A stretch of DNA of 64,000 nucleotides from Litoditis marina (lineage: Eukaryota; Nematoda; Chromadorea; Rhabditida; Rhabditidae), in NCBI GenBank assembly GCA_964036275.1, contig CAXIWQ010000001.1, positions 182,436 through 246,435 on the forward strand. Direction: 5' to 3'. The notes under the pieces were generated by a model. The model did not search any database. It worked only from the letters and a program-made list of their open reading frames with translations, and had not been told where the DNA came from. Of this stretch, positions 44,845 through 59,057 are shown in pieces. A program made the position numbers and the translations under genes. How positions within the stretch are numbered: the stretch's first letter is position 1; every line of letters starts with the position of its first letter.

Positions 44845-47800
44845 CATGATTCAAATCACGTTTTCCCATGTGATCGAAGAACCCGAAACATGATTTAAAT
44901 CACGTTTTCCCATGTGATCGAAGGACTCAAAACATGATTTAAATCACGATTCCCATGTGATCGAAAGACCCATGATTTAAATCACGTTTTTCCATGTGAT
45001 CGAAGTACTAAAAACATGATTTAAATCACGTTTTCCGATGTGATCGAAAAACCCGAAACATGATTTAAATCACGTTTTCCCATGTGATCGAAGTACTACA
45101 AACATGATTTAAATGTTTTCCGATGTGATCGAAGAACCCGAAACATGATTTAAATCACGTTTTCCCATGTGATCGAAGTACTAAAAACATGATTTAAATC
45201 ACGATTCCCATGTAATCGAAGGACCCGAAACATGATTTAAATCACGATTCCCATGTAATCGAAGTACCCGAAACATGATTTAAATCACGATTCCCATAAA
45301 ATCGAAGGACCCAAAACATGATTTAAATCACGTTTTCCCATGTGATCGAAGTACTAAAAACATGATTTAAATCACGTTTTCCGATGTGATCGAAGGACTC
45401 GAAACATGATTTAAATCACAATTCCCATGTGATCGGAGGACCCGAAACATGATTTAAATCACGTTTTCCCATGTGATCGAAGAACCCGAAACATTATTTA
45501 AATCACGTTTTCCCATGTGATCGAAGAACCCGAAACATGATTCAAATCACGATTTCCATGTGATCGAAGAACCCGAAACATGATTTAAATCACGTTTTCC
45601 GATGTGATCGAAGTACTAAAAACATGATTTAAATCACAATTCCCATGTGATCGAAGGACCCGAAACATGATTTAAATCACGTTTTCCCATGTGATCGAAG
45701 TACTAAAAACATGATTTAAATCACGTTTTCCGATGTGATCGAAGGACTCGAAACATGATTTAAATCACGATTCCCATAAAATCGAAGGACCCAAAACATG
45801 ATTTTAATCACGATTCCCATGTGATCGAAGGACCCAAAACGTGATTTAAATCACGTTTTTCCATGTGATCGAAGTACTAAAAACATGATTTAAATCACGT
45901 TTTCCGATGTGATCGAAGAACCCGAAACATGATTTAAATCACGTTTTCCGATGTGATCGAAGGACCCGAAACATGATTTAAATCACGTTTTCCCATGTGA
46001 TCGAAGGACCCAAAACATGATTTAAATCACGTTTTCCGATGTGATCCAAGGACCCGAAACATGATTTAAATCACGTTTTTCCATGTGATCGAAGAACACG
46101 AAACATGATCGTTTTCCCATGTGATCGAAGGACCCGAAACATTATTTAAATCACGTTTTCCCATGTGATCGAAGAACCCGAAACATGATTCAAATCACAA
46201 TTCCCATGTGATCGAAGAACCCGAAACATGATTTAAATCACGTTTTCCGATGTGATCGAAGTACTAAAAACATGATTTAAATCACAATTCCCATGTGATC
46301 GAAGGACCCGAAACATGATTTAAATCACGTTTTCCCATGTGATCGAAGTACTAAAAACATGATTTAAATCACGTTTTCCGATGTGATCGAAGGACTCGAA
46401 ACATGATTTAAATCACGTTTTCCCATGTGATCGAAGAACCCGAAACATGATTCAAATCACGATTCCCATGTGATCGAAGAACCCGAAACATGATTTAAAT
46501 AACGTTTTCCGATGTGATCGAAGTACTAAAAACATGATTTAAATCACAATTCCCATGTGATCGAAGGACCCGAAACATGATTTAAATCACGTTTTCCCAT
46601 GTGATCGAAGAACCCGAAACATTATTTAAATCACGTTTTCCCATGTGATCGAAGAACCCGAAACATGATTCAAATCACGATTCCCATGTGATCGAAGAAC
46701 CCGAAACATGATTTAAATCACGTTTTCCGATGTGATCGAAGTACTAAAAACATGATTTAAATCACAATTCCCATGTGATCGAAGGACCCGAAACATGATT
46801 TAAATCACGTTTTCCCATGTGATCGAAGTACTAAAAACATGATTTAAATCACGTTTTCCGATGTGATCGAAGGACTCGAAACATGATTTAAATCACAATT
46901 CCCATGTGATCGGAGGACCCGAAACATGATTTAAATCACGTTTTCCCATGTGATCGAAGAACCCGAAACATGATTTAAATCACGTTTTCCGATGTGATCG
47001 AAGGACCCGAAACATGATTTAAATCACGTTTTCCCATGTGATCGAAGTACTAAAAACATGATTTAAATCACGTTTTCCGATGTGATCGAAGGACTCGAAA
47101 TTTGATTTAAATCACAATTCCCATGTGATCGAAGGACCCGAAACATGATTTAAATCACGTTTTCCGATGTGATCGAAGAACCCGAAACATGATTTAAATC
47201 ACGTTTTCCCATGTGATCGAAGAACCCGAAACATGATTTAAATCACGTTTTCCCATGTGATCGAAGGACTCAAAACATGATTTAAATCACGATTCCCATG
47301 TGATCGAAGGACCCAAAACGTGATTTAAATCACGTTTTTCCATGTGATCGAAGTACTAAAAACATGATTTAAATCACGATTCCCATGTGATCGAAGGACC
47401 CAAAACGTGATTTAAATCACGTTTTTCCATGTGATCGAAGTACTAAAAACATGATTTAAATCACGATTCCCATGTGATCGAAGGACCCAAAACGTGATTT
47501 AAATCACGTTTTTCCATGTGATCGAAGTACTAAAAACATGATTTAAATCACGATTCCCATGTGATCGAAGGACCCAAAACGTGATTTAAATCACGTTTTT
47601 CCATGTGATCGAAGTACTAAAAACATGATTTAAATCACGATTCCCATGTGATCGAAGGACCCGAAACATGATTTAAATCACGTTTTCCGATGTGATCGAA
47701 GAACCCGAAACATGATTTAAATCACGTTTTCCCATGTGATCGAAGAACCCGAAACATGATTTAAATCACGTTTTCCGATGTGATCGAAGAACCCGAAACA

Positions 47801-47987
47801 TGATTTAAATCACGTTTTCCCATGTGATCGAAGAACCCGAAACATGATTTAAATCACGTTTTCCCATGTGATCGAAGGACTCAAAACATGATTTAAATCA
47901 CGATTCCCATGTGATCGAAGGACCCAAAACATGATTTAAATCACGTTTTTCCATGTGATCGAAGTACTAAAAACATGATTTAAATCA
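44845..47987 (-). repeat. Satellite B', inverted and longer than B
   Basis: About 72 inverted 43-44 bp units. 44845-46304 mirrors the whole left B array. 46305-47987 is extra satellite B with no counterpart on the left. Sub-blocks recur inside it: the ATTATTTAAATCACG marker is at about 45493, 46141 and 46622. It ends with ACATGATTTAAATCA and passes directly into satellite F. Confidence 0.95.
47288..47635 (-). repeat. Four apparently identical 87-bp dimers of satellite B'
   Basis: Copies start at 47288, 47375, 47462 and 47549. Each is a CACGATTCCCATGTGATCG monomer with GGACCCAAAACG followed by a monomer with GTTTTTCCATG and AAGTACTAAAAACATG. Each holds the 24-bp palindrome (first at 47315-47338). 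No difference between copies was seen, so this is the youngest amplification in B'. Confidence 0.9.
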
Positions 47988-49239
47988 TATGTTCTAAGAC
48001 TCGATCTTTTCCGATCCAATCGCGCAATGTTTGCAGGTTCGAAGAATGTTCTAAGACTCGATGATTTCAGATCTGAATTATTCCAATCACGCACTTTTTG
48101 CAGGTTTTAGGAATGTTCTAAGACTCGATCATTTCCTGTCTGAATTGTTCCAAATTGCGCAACTTTTGCAGGTTCAAGAATGTTCTAAGACTCGATCATT
48201 TCAGATCTGGACTATTCCAATCGCGCAATTTTCGCAGGTTTTAAGAATGTTCTAAGACTCGATGGTTTCAGATCTGAATTATTCCAATCGCGCAATTTTT
48301 GCAGGTTTTAAGAATGTTCTAAGACTCGATCATTTCCGATCTGAATTGTTCCAAATCGCGCAATTTTTGCAGGTTTCAGGAATGTTCTAGGACTCGATTA
48401 TTTCTTATCTAAATTGTTTCAAATCGCGCAATTTTTGCAGGTTTGAAGAAAGTTCTAAGACTCGATGATTTCAGATCTGAATTATTCCAATCGCGCAATT
48501 TTTGCAGGTTTTAAGAATGTTCTAAGACTCGATGATTTCAGATCTGAATCATTCCAATCGCGCAATTTTTGCAGGTTTTAAGAATGTTCTAAGACTCGAT
48601 GATTTCAGATCTGAATTATTCCAATCGCGCAATTTGTGCAGGTTTCAAGAATGTTCTAAGACTCGATCATATCAGATCTGGATTATTCCAATCGCGAAAT
48701 TTTTGCAGGTTTTAAGAATGTTCTAAGACTCGATCATTTCCGATCTGAATTGTTCCAAATCGCGCAATTTTTGCAGATTTGAAGAATGTTCTAAGACTCG
48801 ATCATTTCCGATCTGAATTGTTCCAAATCGCGCAATTTTTGCAGGTTTTAAATATGTTCTAAGACTCGATCTTTTCCGATCCAATCGCGCAATTTTTGCA
48901 GGTTTTAAGAATGTTCTAAGACTCGATCATTTCCTATCTAAATTGTTTCAAATCGCGCAATTTTTGCAGGTTTGAAGAATGTTCTAAGACTCGATGATTT
49001 CAGATCTGAATTATTCCAATCGCGCAAGATGTGCAGGTTTCAAGAATGTTCTAAGACTCGATGATTTCAGATCTGAATTATTCCAATCGCGCAATTTTTG
49101 CAGGTTTTAAGAATGTTCTAAGACTCGATCATTTCAGATCTGGATTATTCCAATCGCGCAATTTTTGCAGGTTATATGAATGTTCTAAGTCTCGATCATT
49201 TCAGATCTGAATTATTCCAATCGCGCAATTTTTGCAGGT

Positions 49240-52200
49240 TTTAAGAATGTTCTAAGACTCGATGATTTCAGATCTGAATTATTCCAATTGCGCAAGATGT
49301 GCAGGTTTCAAGAATGTTCTAAGACTCGATAATTTCCAATCTGAATTATTCCAATCGCGCAATTTTTGCAGGTTTCGAGAATGTTCTAAGACTCGATCAT
49401 TTCAGATCTGGATTATTCCAATTGCGCAATTTTTGCAGGTTTTGAGAATGTTCTAAGACTCGATCATTTCAGATCTGGATTATTCCAATCGCGCAAGATG
49501 TGCAGGTTTCAAGAATGTTCTAAGACTCGATGATTTCAGATCTGAATTATTCCAATCGCGCAATTTTTGTAGGTTATATGAATGTTCTAAGACTCGATCA
49601 TTTCAGATCTGAATTATTCCAATCGCGCAATTTTTGCAGGTTTCGAGAATGTTCTAAGACTCGATCATTTCAGATCTGGATTATTCCAATTGCGCAATTT
49701 TTGCAGGTTTTGAGAATGTTCTAAGACTCGATCATTTCAGATCTGGATTATTCCAATCGCGCAATTTTTGCAGGTTTTAAGAATGTTCTGAGACTCGATC
49801 ATTTCCTATCTAAATTGTTTCAAATCGCGCAATTTTTGCAGGTTTGAAGAATGTTCTAAGACTCGATGATTTCAGATCTGAATTATTCCAATCGCGCAAG
49901 ATGTGCAGGTTTCAAGAATGTTCTAAGACTCGATGATTTCAGATCTGAATTATTCCAATCGCGCAATTTTTGCAGGTTTTAAGAATGTTCTAAGACTCGA
50001 TGATTTCAGATCTGAATTATTCCAATCGCGCAATTTTTGCAGGTTTTAAGAATGTTCTAAGACTCGATCATTTCAGATCTGGATTATTCCAATCGCGCAA
50101 TTTTTGTAGGTTATATGAATGTTCTAAGACTCGATCATTTCAGATCTGAATTATTCCAATCGCGCAATTTTTGCAGGTTTTAAGAATGTTCTAAGACTCG
50201 ATGATTTCAGATCCGAATTATTCCAATCGCGCAATGTTTGCAGGTTTTAAGAATGTTCTAAGACTCGATGATTTCAGATCTGAATTATTCCAATCGCGCA
50301 ATTTGTGCAGGTTTCAAGAATGTTCTAAGACTCGATCATTTCCAATCTGAATTATTTCAATCGCGCAATTTTTGCAGGTTTTAAGAATGTTCTAAGACTC
50401 GATCATTTTCGATCTGAATTGTTCCAAATCGCGAAATTTTTGCAGGTTTTAAGAATGTTCTAAGACTCGATCATTTCCGATCTAAATTGTTTCAAATCGC
50501 GCAATTTTTGCAGGTTTGAAGAAAGTTATAAGACTCGATCATGTCAGATCTGAATTATTCCGATCGCGCAATTTTTTCAGGTTTTAAAAAAGTTCTAAGA
50601 CTCGATCATTTCCGATCTGAATTGTTCCAAATCGCGCAATTTTTGCAGGTCTTAAATATGTTCTAAGACTCGATCTTTTCCGATCCAATCGCGCAATTTT
50701 TGCAGGTTTGAAGAATGTTCTAAGACTCGATCATTTCAGATCTGAATTCTTCCGATCGCGCATTTTTTTCAGGTTTCAAGAATGTTCTAAGACTCGATCA
50801 TTTCAGATCTGGATTATTCCAATCGCGCAATTTTTGCAGGTTTTAAAAATGTTCTAAGAGTTGATCATTTCAGATCTGGATTATTCCAATCGCGCAATTT
50901 TTGCAGGTTTTAAGAATGTTCTAAGACTCGATGATTTCAGATCTGAATTATTCCAATCGCGCAATTTTTGCAGGTTTCAAGAATGTTCTAAGACTCGATC
51001 ATTTCAGATCTGGATCATTCCAATCGCGCAATTTTTGCAGGTTATATGAATGTTCTAAGACTCGATCATTTCAGATCTGAATTATTCCAATCGCGCAATT
51101 TTTGCAGGTTTTAAGAATGTTCTAAGACTCGATGATTTCAGATCCGAATTATTCCAATCGCGCAATTTTTGCAGGTTTTAAGAATGTTCTAAGACTCGAT
51201 GATTTCAGATCTGAATTATTCCAATCGCGCAATTTGTGCAGGTTTCAAGAATGTTCTAAGACTCGATCATTTCCAATCTGAATTATTTCAATCGCGCAAT
51301 TCTTGCAGGTTTTAAGAATGTTCTAAGACTCGATCATTTCCGATCTAAATTATTCCAATCGCGCAATTTTTGCAGGTTTTAAGAATGTTCTAAGACTCGA
51401 TCATTTCAGATCTGGATTATTCCAATCGCGCAATTTTTGCAGGTTATATGAATGTTCTAAGACTCGATCATTTCAGATCTGAATTATTCCAATCGCGCAA
51501 TTTTTGCAGGTTTTAAGAATGTTCTAAGACTCGATCATTTCCGATCTGAATTGTTCCAACTCGCGCAATTTTTGCAGGTTTTAAGAATGTTCTAAGACTC
51601 GATCATTTCAGATCTGGATTATTCCAATCGCGCAATTTTTGCAGGTTTTAAGAATGTTCTAAGACTCGATGATTTCAGATCTGAATTATTCCAATCGCGC
51701 AATTTTTGCAGGTTTTAAGGATGTTCTAAGACTCGATGATTTCAGATCTGAATTATTCCAATCGCGCAATTTTTGCAGGTTTTAAGAATGTTCTAAGACT
51801 CGATGATTTCAGATCTAAATTATTCCAATCGCGCAATTTTTTCAGGTTTTAAGAATGTTCTAAGACTCGATCATTTCCGATCTGAATTGTTCCAAATCGC
51901 GCAATTTTTGCAGGTTTTAAGAAGGTTCTGAGACTCGATCATTTCCGATCTGAATTGTTCCAAATCGCGCAATTTTTGCAGGTTTTAAGAATGTTCTAGG
52001 ACTCGATCATTTCCGATCTAAATTGTTTCAAATCGCGCATATTTTGCAGGTTTGAAGAAAGTTCGAAGAGTCGATCATTTCAAATCTGAATTATTCCGAT
52101 CGCGCAATTTTTTTCAGGTTTTAAGAATGTTCTAAGACTCGATCATTTCCGATCTGAATTGTTTCAAATCGCGCATATTTTGCAGGTTTGAAGAAAGTTC

Positions 52201-54148
52201 GAAGAGTCGATCATTTCAGATCTGAATTATTCCGATCGCGCAATTTTTTTCAGGTTTTAAGAATGTTCTAAGACTCGATCATTTCCGATCTGAATTGTTC
52301 CAAATCGCGCAATTTTTGCAGGTTTTAAGAAGGTTCTGAGACTCGATCATTTCCGATCTGAATTGTTCCAAATCGCGCAATTTTTGCAGGTTTTGAGAAT
52401 GTTTCAATACTCGATCATTTCAGATCTGAATTATTCCAATCGCGCAATGTTTGCAGGTTTTAAGAATGTTCTAAGACTCGATGATTTCAGATCTGGATTA
52501 TTCCAATCGCGCAATTTTTGCAGGTTTAAAGAATGTTCTAAGACTCGATCATTTCCGATCTGAATTGTTCCAACTCGCGCAATTTTTGCAGGTTTTAAGA
52601 ATGTTCTAAGACTCGATCATTTCCGATCTGAATTGTTCCAAATCGCGCAATTTTTGCAGGTTTTAAGAAGGTTCTGAGACTCGATCATTTCCGATCTGAA
52701 TTGTTCCAAATCGCGCAATTTTTGCAGGTTTTGAGAATGTTTCAATACTCGATCATTTCAGATCTGAATTATTCCAATCGCGCAATGTTTGCAGGTTTTA
52801 AGAATGTTCTAAGACTCGATGATTTCAGATCTGGATTATTCCAATCGCGCAATTTTTGCAGGTTTTAAGAATGTTCTAAGACTCGATCATTTCCGATCTG
52901 AATTGTTCCAAATCGCGCAATTTTTGCAGGTTTTAAGAATGTTCTAAGACTCGATCATTTCAGATCTGGATTATTCCAATCGCGCAATTTTTGCAGGTTT
53001 AAGAATGTTTTAAGACTCGATGATTTCAGATCTGAATTATTCCAATCGCGCAATTTTTGCAGGTTTTAAGGATGTTCTAAGACTCGATGATTTCAGATCT
53101 GAATTATTCCAATCGCGCAATTTTTGCAGGTTTTAAGAATGTTCTAAGACTCGATGATTTCAGATCTAAATTATTCCAATCGCGCAATTTTTTCAGGTTT
53201 TAAGAATGTTCTAAGACTCGATCATTTCCGATCTGAATTGTTCCAAATCGCGCAATTTTTGCAGGTTTTAAGAAGGTTCTGAGACTCGATCATTTCCGAT
53301 CTGAATTGTTCCAAATCGCGCAATTTTTGCAGGTTTTAAGAATGTTCTAGGACTCGATCATTTCCGATCTAAATTGTTTCAAATCGCGCATATTTTGCAG
53401 GTTTGAAGAAAGTTCGAAGAGTCGATCATTTCAGATCTGAATTATTCCGATCGCGCAATTTTTTTCAGGTTTTAAGAATGTTCTAAGACTCGATCATTTC
53501 CGATCTGAATTGTTTCAAATCGCGCATATTTTGCAGGTTTGAAGAAAGTTCGAAGAGTCGATCATTTCAGATCTGAATTATTCCGATCGCGCAATTTTTT
53601 TCAGGTTTTAAGAATGTTCTAAGACTCGATCATTTCCGATCTGAATTGTTCCAAATCGCGCAATTTTTGCAGGTTTTAAGAAGGTTCTGAGACTCGATCA
53701 TTTCCGATCTGAATTGTTCCAAATCGCGTAATTTTTGCAGGTTTTGAGAATGTTTCAATACTCGATCATTTCAGATCTGAATTATTCCAATCGCGCAATG
53801 TTTGCAGGTTTTAAGAATGTTCTAAGACTCGATGATTTCAGATCTGGATTATTCCAATCGCGCAATTTTTGCAGGTTTTAAGAATGTTCTAAGACTCGAT
53901 CATTTCCGATCTGAATTGTTCCAAATCGCGCAATTTTTGCAGGTTTTAAGAATGTTCTAAGACTCGATCATTTCAGATCTGGATTATTCCAATCGCGCAA
54001 TTTTTGCAGGTTTTCAGAATGTTTAAGAATGACTCGATGATTTCAGATCCGAATTATTCCGATCGCGCAATTTTTGCAGATTTTATGAATGTTCTGAGAC
54101 TCGATCATTTCCGATCTAAATTATTCCAATCGCGCAATTTTTTCAGGT
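49240..54148 (+). repeat. Satellite F 4.9-kb duplication, copy 1
   Basis: It matches 54149 to about 59057 at an offset of 4907-4909 bp across about 73 monomers, including rare variants (GCAAGATGTGCAGG, GGTTATATGAATG, GAGTTGATCATTTC, GTTTCAATACTCG). Upstream of about 49240 the two copies differ, which marks the edge. Only scattered substitutions and an occasional 1-bp indel were seen between copies. Confidence 0.87.
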
Positions 54149-57100
54149 TTTAAGAATGTTCTAAGACTCGATGATTTCAGATCTGAATTATTCCAATTGC
54201 GCAAGATGTGCAGGTTTCAAGAATGTTCTAAGACTCGATCATTTCCAATCTGAATTATTCCAATCGCGCAATTTTTGCAGGTTTCGAGAATGTTCTAAGA
54301 CTCGATCATTTCAGATCTGGATTATTCCAATTGCGCAATTTTTGCAGGTTTGAGAATGTTCTAAGACTCGATCATTTCAGATCTGGATTATTCCAATCGC
54401 GCAAGATGTGCAGGTTTCAAGAATGTTCTAAGACTCGATGATTTCAGATCTGAATTATTCCAATCGCGCAATTTTTGTAGGTTATATGAATGTTCTAAGA
54501 CTCGATCATTTCAGATCTGAATTATTCCAATCGCGCAATTTTTGCAGGTTTCGAGAATGTTCTAAGACTCGATCATTTCAGATCTGGATTATTCCAATTG
54601 CGCAATTTTTGCAGGTTTTGAGAATGTTCTAAGACTCGATCATTTCAGATCTGGATTATTCCAATCGCGCAATTTTTGCAGGTTTTAAGAATGTTCTGAG
54701 ACTCGATCATTTCCTATCTAAATTGTTTCAAATCGCGCAATTTTTGCAGGTTTGAAGAATGTTCTAAGACTCGATGATTTCAGATCTGAATTATTCCAAT
54801 CGCGCAAGATGTGCAGGTTTCAAGAATGTTCTAAGACTCGATGATTTCAGATCTGAATTATTCCAATCGCGCAATTTTTGCAGGTTTTAAGAATGTTCTA
54901 AGACTCGATGATTTCAGATCTGAATTATTCCAATCGCGCAATTTTTGCAGGTTTTAAGAATGTTCTAAGACTCGATCATTTCAGATCTGGATTATTCCAA
55001 TCGCGCAATTTTTGTAGGTTATATGAATGTTCTAAGACTCGATCATTTCAGATCTGAATTATTCCAATCGCGCAATTTTTGCAGGTTTTAAGAATGTTCT
55101 AAGACTCGATGATTTCAGATCCGAATTATTCCAATCGCGCAATGTTTGCAGGTTTTAAGAATGTTCTAAGACTCGATGATTTCAGATCTGAATTATTCCA
55201 ATCGCGCAATTTGTGCAGGTTTCAAGAATGTTCTAAGACTCGATCATTTCCAATCTGAATTATTTCAATCGCGCAATTTTTGCAGGTTTTAAGAATGTTC
55301 TAAGACTCGATCATTTTCGATCTGAATTGTTCCAAATCGCGAAATTTTTGCAGGTTTTAAGAATGTTCTAAGACTCGATCATTTCCGATCTAAATTGTTT
55401 CAAATCGCGCAATTTTTGCAGGTTTGAAGAAAGTTATAAGACTCGATCATGTCAGATCTGAATTATTCCGATCGCGCAATTTTTTCAGGTTTTAAAAAAG
55501 TTCTAAGACTCGATCATTTCCGATCTGAATTGTTCCAAATCGCGCAATTTTTGCAGGTCTTAAATATGTTCTAAGACTCGATCTTTTCCGATCCAATCGC
55601 GCAATTTTTGCAGGTTTGAAGAATGTTCTAAGACTCGATCATTTCAGATCTGAATTCTTCCGATCGCGCATTTTTTTCAGGTTTCAAGAATGTTCTAAGA
55701 CTCGATCATTTCAGATCTGGATTATTCCAATCGCGCAATTTTTGCAGGTTTTAAAAATGTTCTAAGAGTTGATCATTTCAGATCTGGATTATTCCAATCG
55801 CGCAATTTTTGCAGGTTTTAAGAATGTTCTAAGACTCGATGATTTCAGATCTGAATTATTCCAATCGCGCAATGTTTGCAGGTTTCAAGAATGTTCTAAG
55901 ACTCGATCATTTCAGATCTGGATCATTCCAATCGCGCAATTTTTGCAGGTTATATGAATGTTCTAAGACTCGATCATTTCAGATCTGAATTATTCCAATC
56001 GCGCAATTTTTGCAGGTTTTAAGAATGTTCTAAGACTCGATGATTTCAGATCCGAATTATTCCAATCGCGCAATTTTTGCAGGTTTTAAGAATGTTCTAA
56101 GACTCGATGATTTCAGATCTGAATTATTCCAATCGCGCAATTTGTGCAGGTTTCAAGAATGTTCTAAGACTCGATCATTTCCAATCTGAATTATTTCAAT
56201 CGCGCAATTCTTGCAGGTTTTAAGAATGTTCTAAGACTCGATCATTTCCGATCTAAATTATTCCAATCGCGCAATTTTTGCAGGTTTTAAGAATGTTCTA
56301 AGACTCGATCATTTCAGATCTGGATTATTCCAATCGCGCAATTTTTGCAGGTTATATGAATGTTCTAAGACTCGATCATTTCAGATCTGAATTATTCCAA
56401 TCGCGCAATTTTTGCAGGTTTTAAGAATGTTCTAAGACTCGATCATTTCCGATCTGAATTGTTCCAACTCGCGCAATTTTTGCAGGTTTTAAGAATGTTC
56501 TAAGACTCGATCATTTCAGATCTGGATTATTCCAATCGCGCAATTTTTGCAGGTTTTAAGAATGTTCTAAGACTCGATGATTTCAGATCTGAATTATTCC
56601 AATCGCGCAATTTTTGCAGGTTTTAAGGATGTTCTAAGACTCGATGATTTCAGATCTGAATTATTCCAATCGCGCAATTTTTGCAGGTTTTAAGAATGTT
56701 CTAAGACTCGATGATTTCAGATCTAAATTATTCCAATCGCGCAATTTTTTCAGGTTTTAAGAATGTTCTAAGACTCGATCATTTCCGATCTGAATTGTTC
56801 CAAATCGCGCAATTTTTGCAGGTTTTAAGAAGGTTCTGAGACTCGATCATTTCCGATCTGAATTGTTCCAAATCGCGCAATTTTTGCAGGTTTTAAGAAT
56901 GTTCTAGGACTCGATCATTTCCGATCTAAATTGTTTCAAATCGCGCATATTTTGCAGGTTTGAAGAAAGTTCGAAGAGTCGATCATTTCAAATCTGAATT
57001 ATTCCGATCGCGCAATTTTTTTCAGGTTTTAAGAATGTTCTAAGACTCGATCATTTCCGATCTGAATTGTTTCAAATCGCGCATATTTTGCAGGTTTGAA

Positions 57101-59057
57101 GAAAGTTCGAAGAGTCGATCATTTCAGATCTGAATTATTCCGATCGCGCAATTTTTTTCAGGTTTTAAGAATGTTCTAAGACTCGATCATTTCCGATCTG
57201 AATTGTTCCAAATCGCGCAATTTTTGCAGGTTTTAAGAAGGTTCTGAGACTCGATCATTTCCGATCTGAATTGTTCCAAATCGCGCAATTTTTGCAGGTT
57301 TTGAGAATGTTTCAATACTCGATCATTTCAGATCTGAATTATTCCAATCGCGCAATGTTTGCAGGTTTTAAGAATGTTCTAAGACTCGATGATTTCAGAT
57401 CTGGATTATTCCAATCGCGCAATTTTTGCAGGTTTTAAGAATGTTCTAAGACTCGATCATTTCCGATCTGAATTGTTCCAACTCGCGCAATTTTTGCAGG
57501 TTTTAAGAATGTTCTAAGACTCGATCATTTCCGATCTGAATTGTTCCAAATCGCGCAATTTTTGCAGGTTTTAAGAAGGTTCTGAGACTCGATCATTTCC
57601 GATCTGAATTGTTCCAAATCGCGCAATTTTTGCAGGTTTTGAGAATGTTTCAATACTCGATCATTTCAGATCTGAATTATTCCAATCGCGCAATGTTTGC
57701 AGGTTTTAAGAATGTTCTAAGACTCGATGATTTCAGATCTGGATTATTCCAATCGCGCAATTTTTGCAGGTTTTAAGAATGTTCTAAGACTCGATCATTT
57801 CCGATCTGAATTGTTCCAACTCGCGCAATTTTTGCAGGTTTTAAGAATGTTCTAAGACTCGATCATTTCAGATCTGGATTATTCCAATCGCGCAATTTTT
57901 GCAGGTTTTAAGAATGTTTTAAGACTCGATGATTTCAGATCTGAATTATTCCAATCGCGCAATTTTTGCAGGTTTTAAGGATGTTCTAAGACTCGATGAT
58001 TTCAGATCTGAATTATTCCAATCGCGCAATTTTTGCAGGTTTTAAGAATGTTCTAAGACTCGATGATTTCAGATCTAAATTATTCCAATCGCGCAATTTA
58101 TTCAGGTTTTAAGAATGTTCTAAGACTCGATCATTTCCGATCTGAATTGTTCCAAATCGCGCAATTTTTGCAGGTTTTAAGAAGGTTCTGAGACTCGATC
58201 ATTTCCGATCTGAATTGTTCCAAATCGCGCAATTTTTGCAGGTTTTAAGAATGTTCTAGGACTCGATCATTTCCGATCTAAATTGTTTCAAATCGCGCAT
58301 ATTTTGCAGGTTTGAAGAAAGTTCGAAGAGTCGATCATTTCAGATCTGAATTATTCCGATCGCGCAATTTTTTTCAGGTTTTAAGAATGTTCTAAGACTC
58401 GATCATTTCCGATCTGAATTGTTTCAAATCGCGCATATTTTGCAGGTTTGAAGAAAGTTCGAAGAGTCGATCATTTCAGATCTGAATTATTCCGATCGCG
58501 CAATTTTTTTCAGGTTTTAAGAATGTTCTAAGACTCGATCATTTCCGATCTGAATTGTTCCAAATCGCGCAATTTTTGCAGGTTTTAAGAAGGTTCTGAG
58601 ACTCGATCATTTCCGATCTGAATTGTTCCAAATCGCGTAATTTTTGCAGGTTTTGAGAATGTTTCAATACTCGATCATTTCAGATCTGAATTATTCCAAT
58701 CGCGCAATGTTTGCAGGTTTTAAGAATGTTCTAAGACTCGATGATTTCAGATCTGGATTATTCCAATCGCGCAATTTTTGCAGGTTTTAAGAATGTTCTA
58801 AGACTCGATCATTTCCGATCTGAATTGTTCCAAATCGCGCAATTTTTACAGGTTTTAAGAATGTTCTAAGACTCGATCATTTCAGATCTGGATTATTCCA
58901 ATCGCGCAATTTTTGCAGGTTTTCAGAATGTTTAAGAATGACTCGATGATTTCAGATCCGAATTATTCCGATCGCGCAATTTTTGCAGATTTTATGAATG
59001 TTCTGAGACTCGATCATTTCCGATCTAAATTATTCCAATCGCGCAATTTTTTCAGGT
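54149..59057 (+). repeat. Satellite F 4.9-kb duplication, copy 2
   Basis: It is head-to-tail and directly adjacent to copy 1. It departs from the start of copy 1's successor at about 59070, where TCGATGATTTC becomes TCGATCATTTCCG. Sample differences are CGATAATTTCC against CGATCATTTCC near the start, and AATTTTTACAGG near 58845. Confidence 0.87.

Larger units (their letters stand above)
43662..46304 (-). repeat. Right arm of the 2.6-kb multi-satellite inverted repeat
   Basis: It contains E', D', C' and the first 1.46 kb of B', in mirror order to the left arm. Rare markers such as the truncated AAACGATCATG unit, the AATATGGAATC unit and all three satellite joints are conserved. In the stretches compared by eye, differences were about one to two per hundred bases or fewer. 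Confidence 0.93.

Noticed and set aside
40049..46304. Transposon with long terminal inverted repeats (foldback element)
   Set aside because: The arms are made of satellite arrays continuous with outside B', no target-site duplication or transposase was seen, and the loop is satellite E.
40049..46304. Sequencing fold-back artefact
   Set aside because: The arms differ by substitutions and small indels and the loop is asymmetric. A single-molecule artefact would give near-identical arms. It still needs spanning reads to exclude fully.
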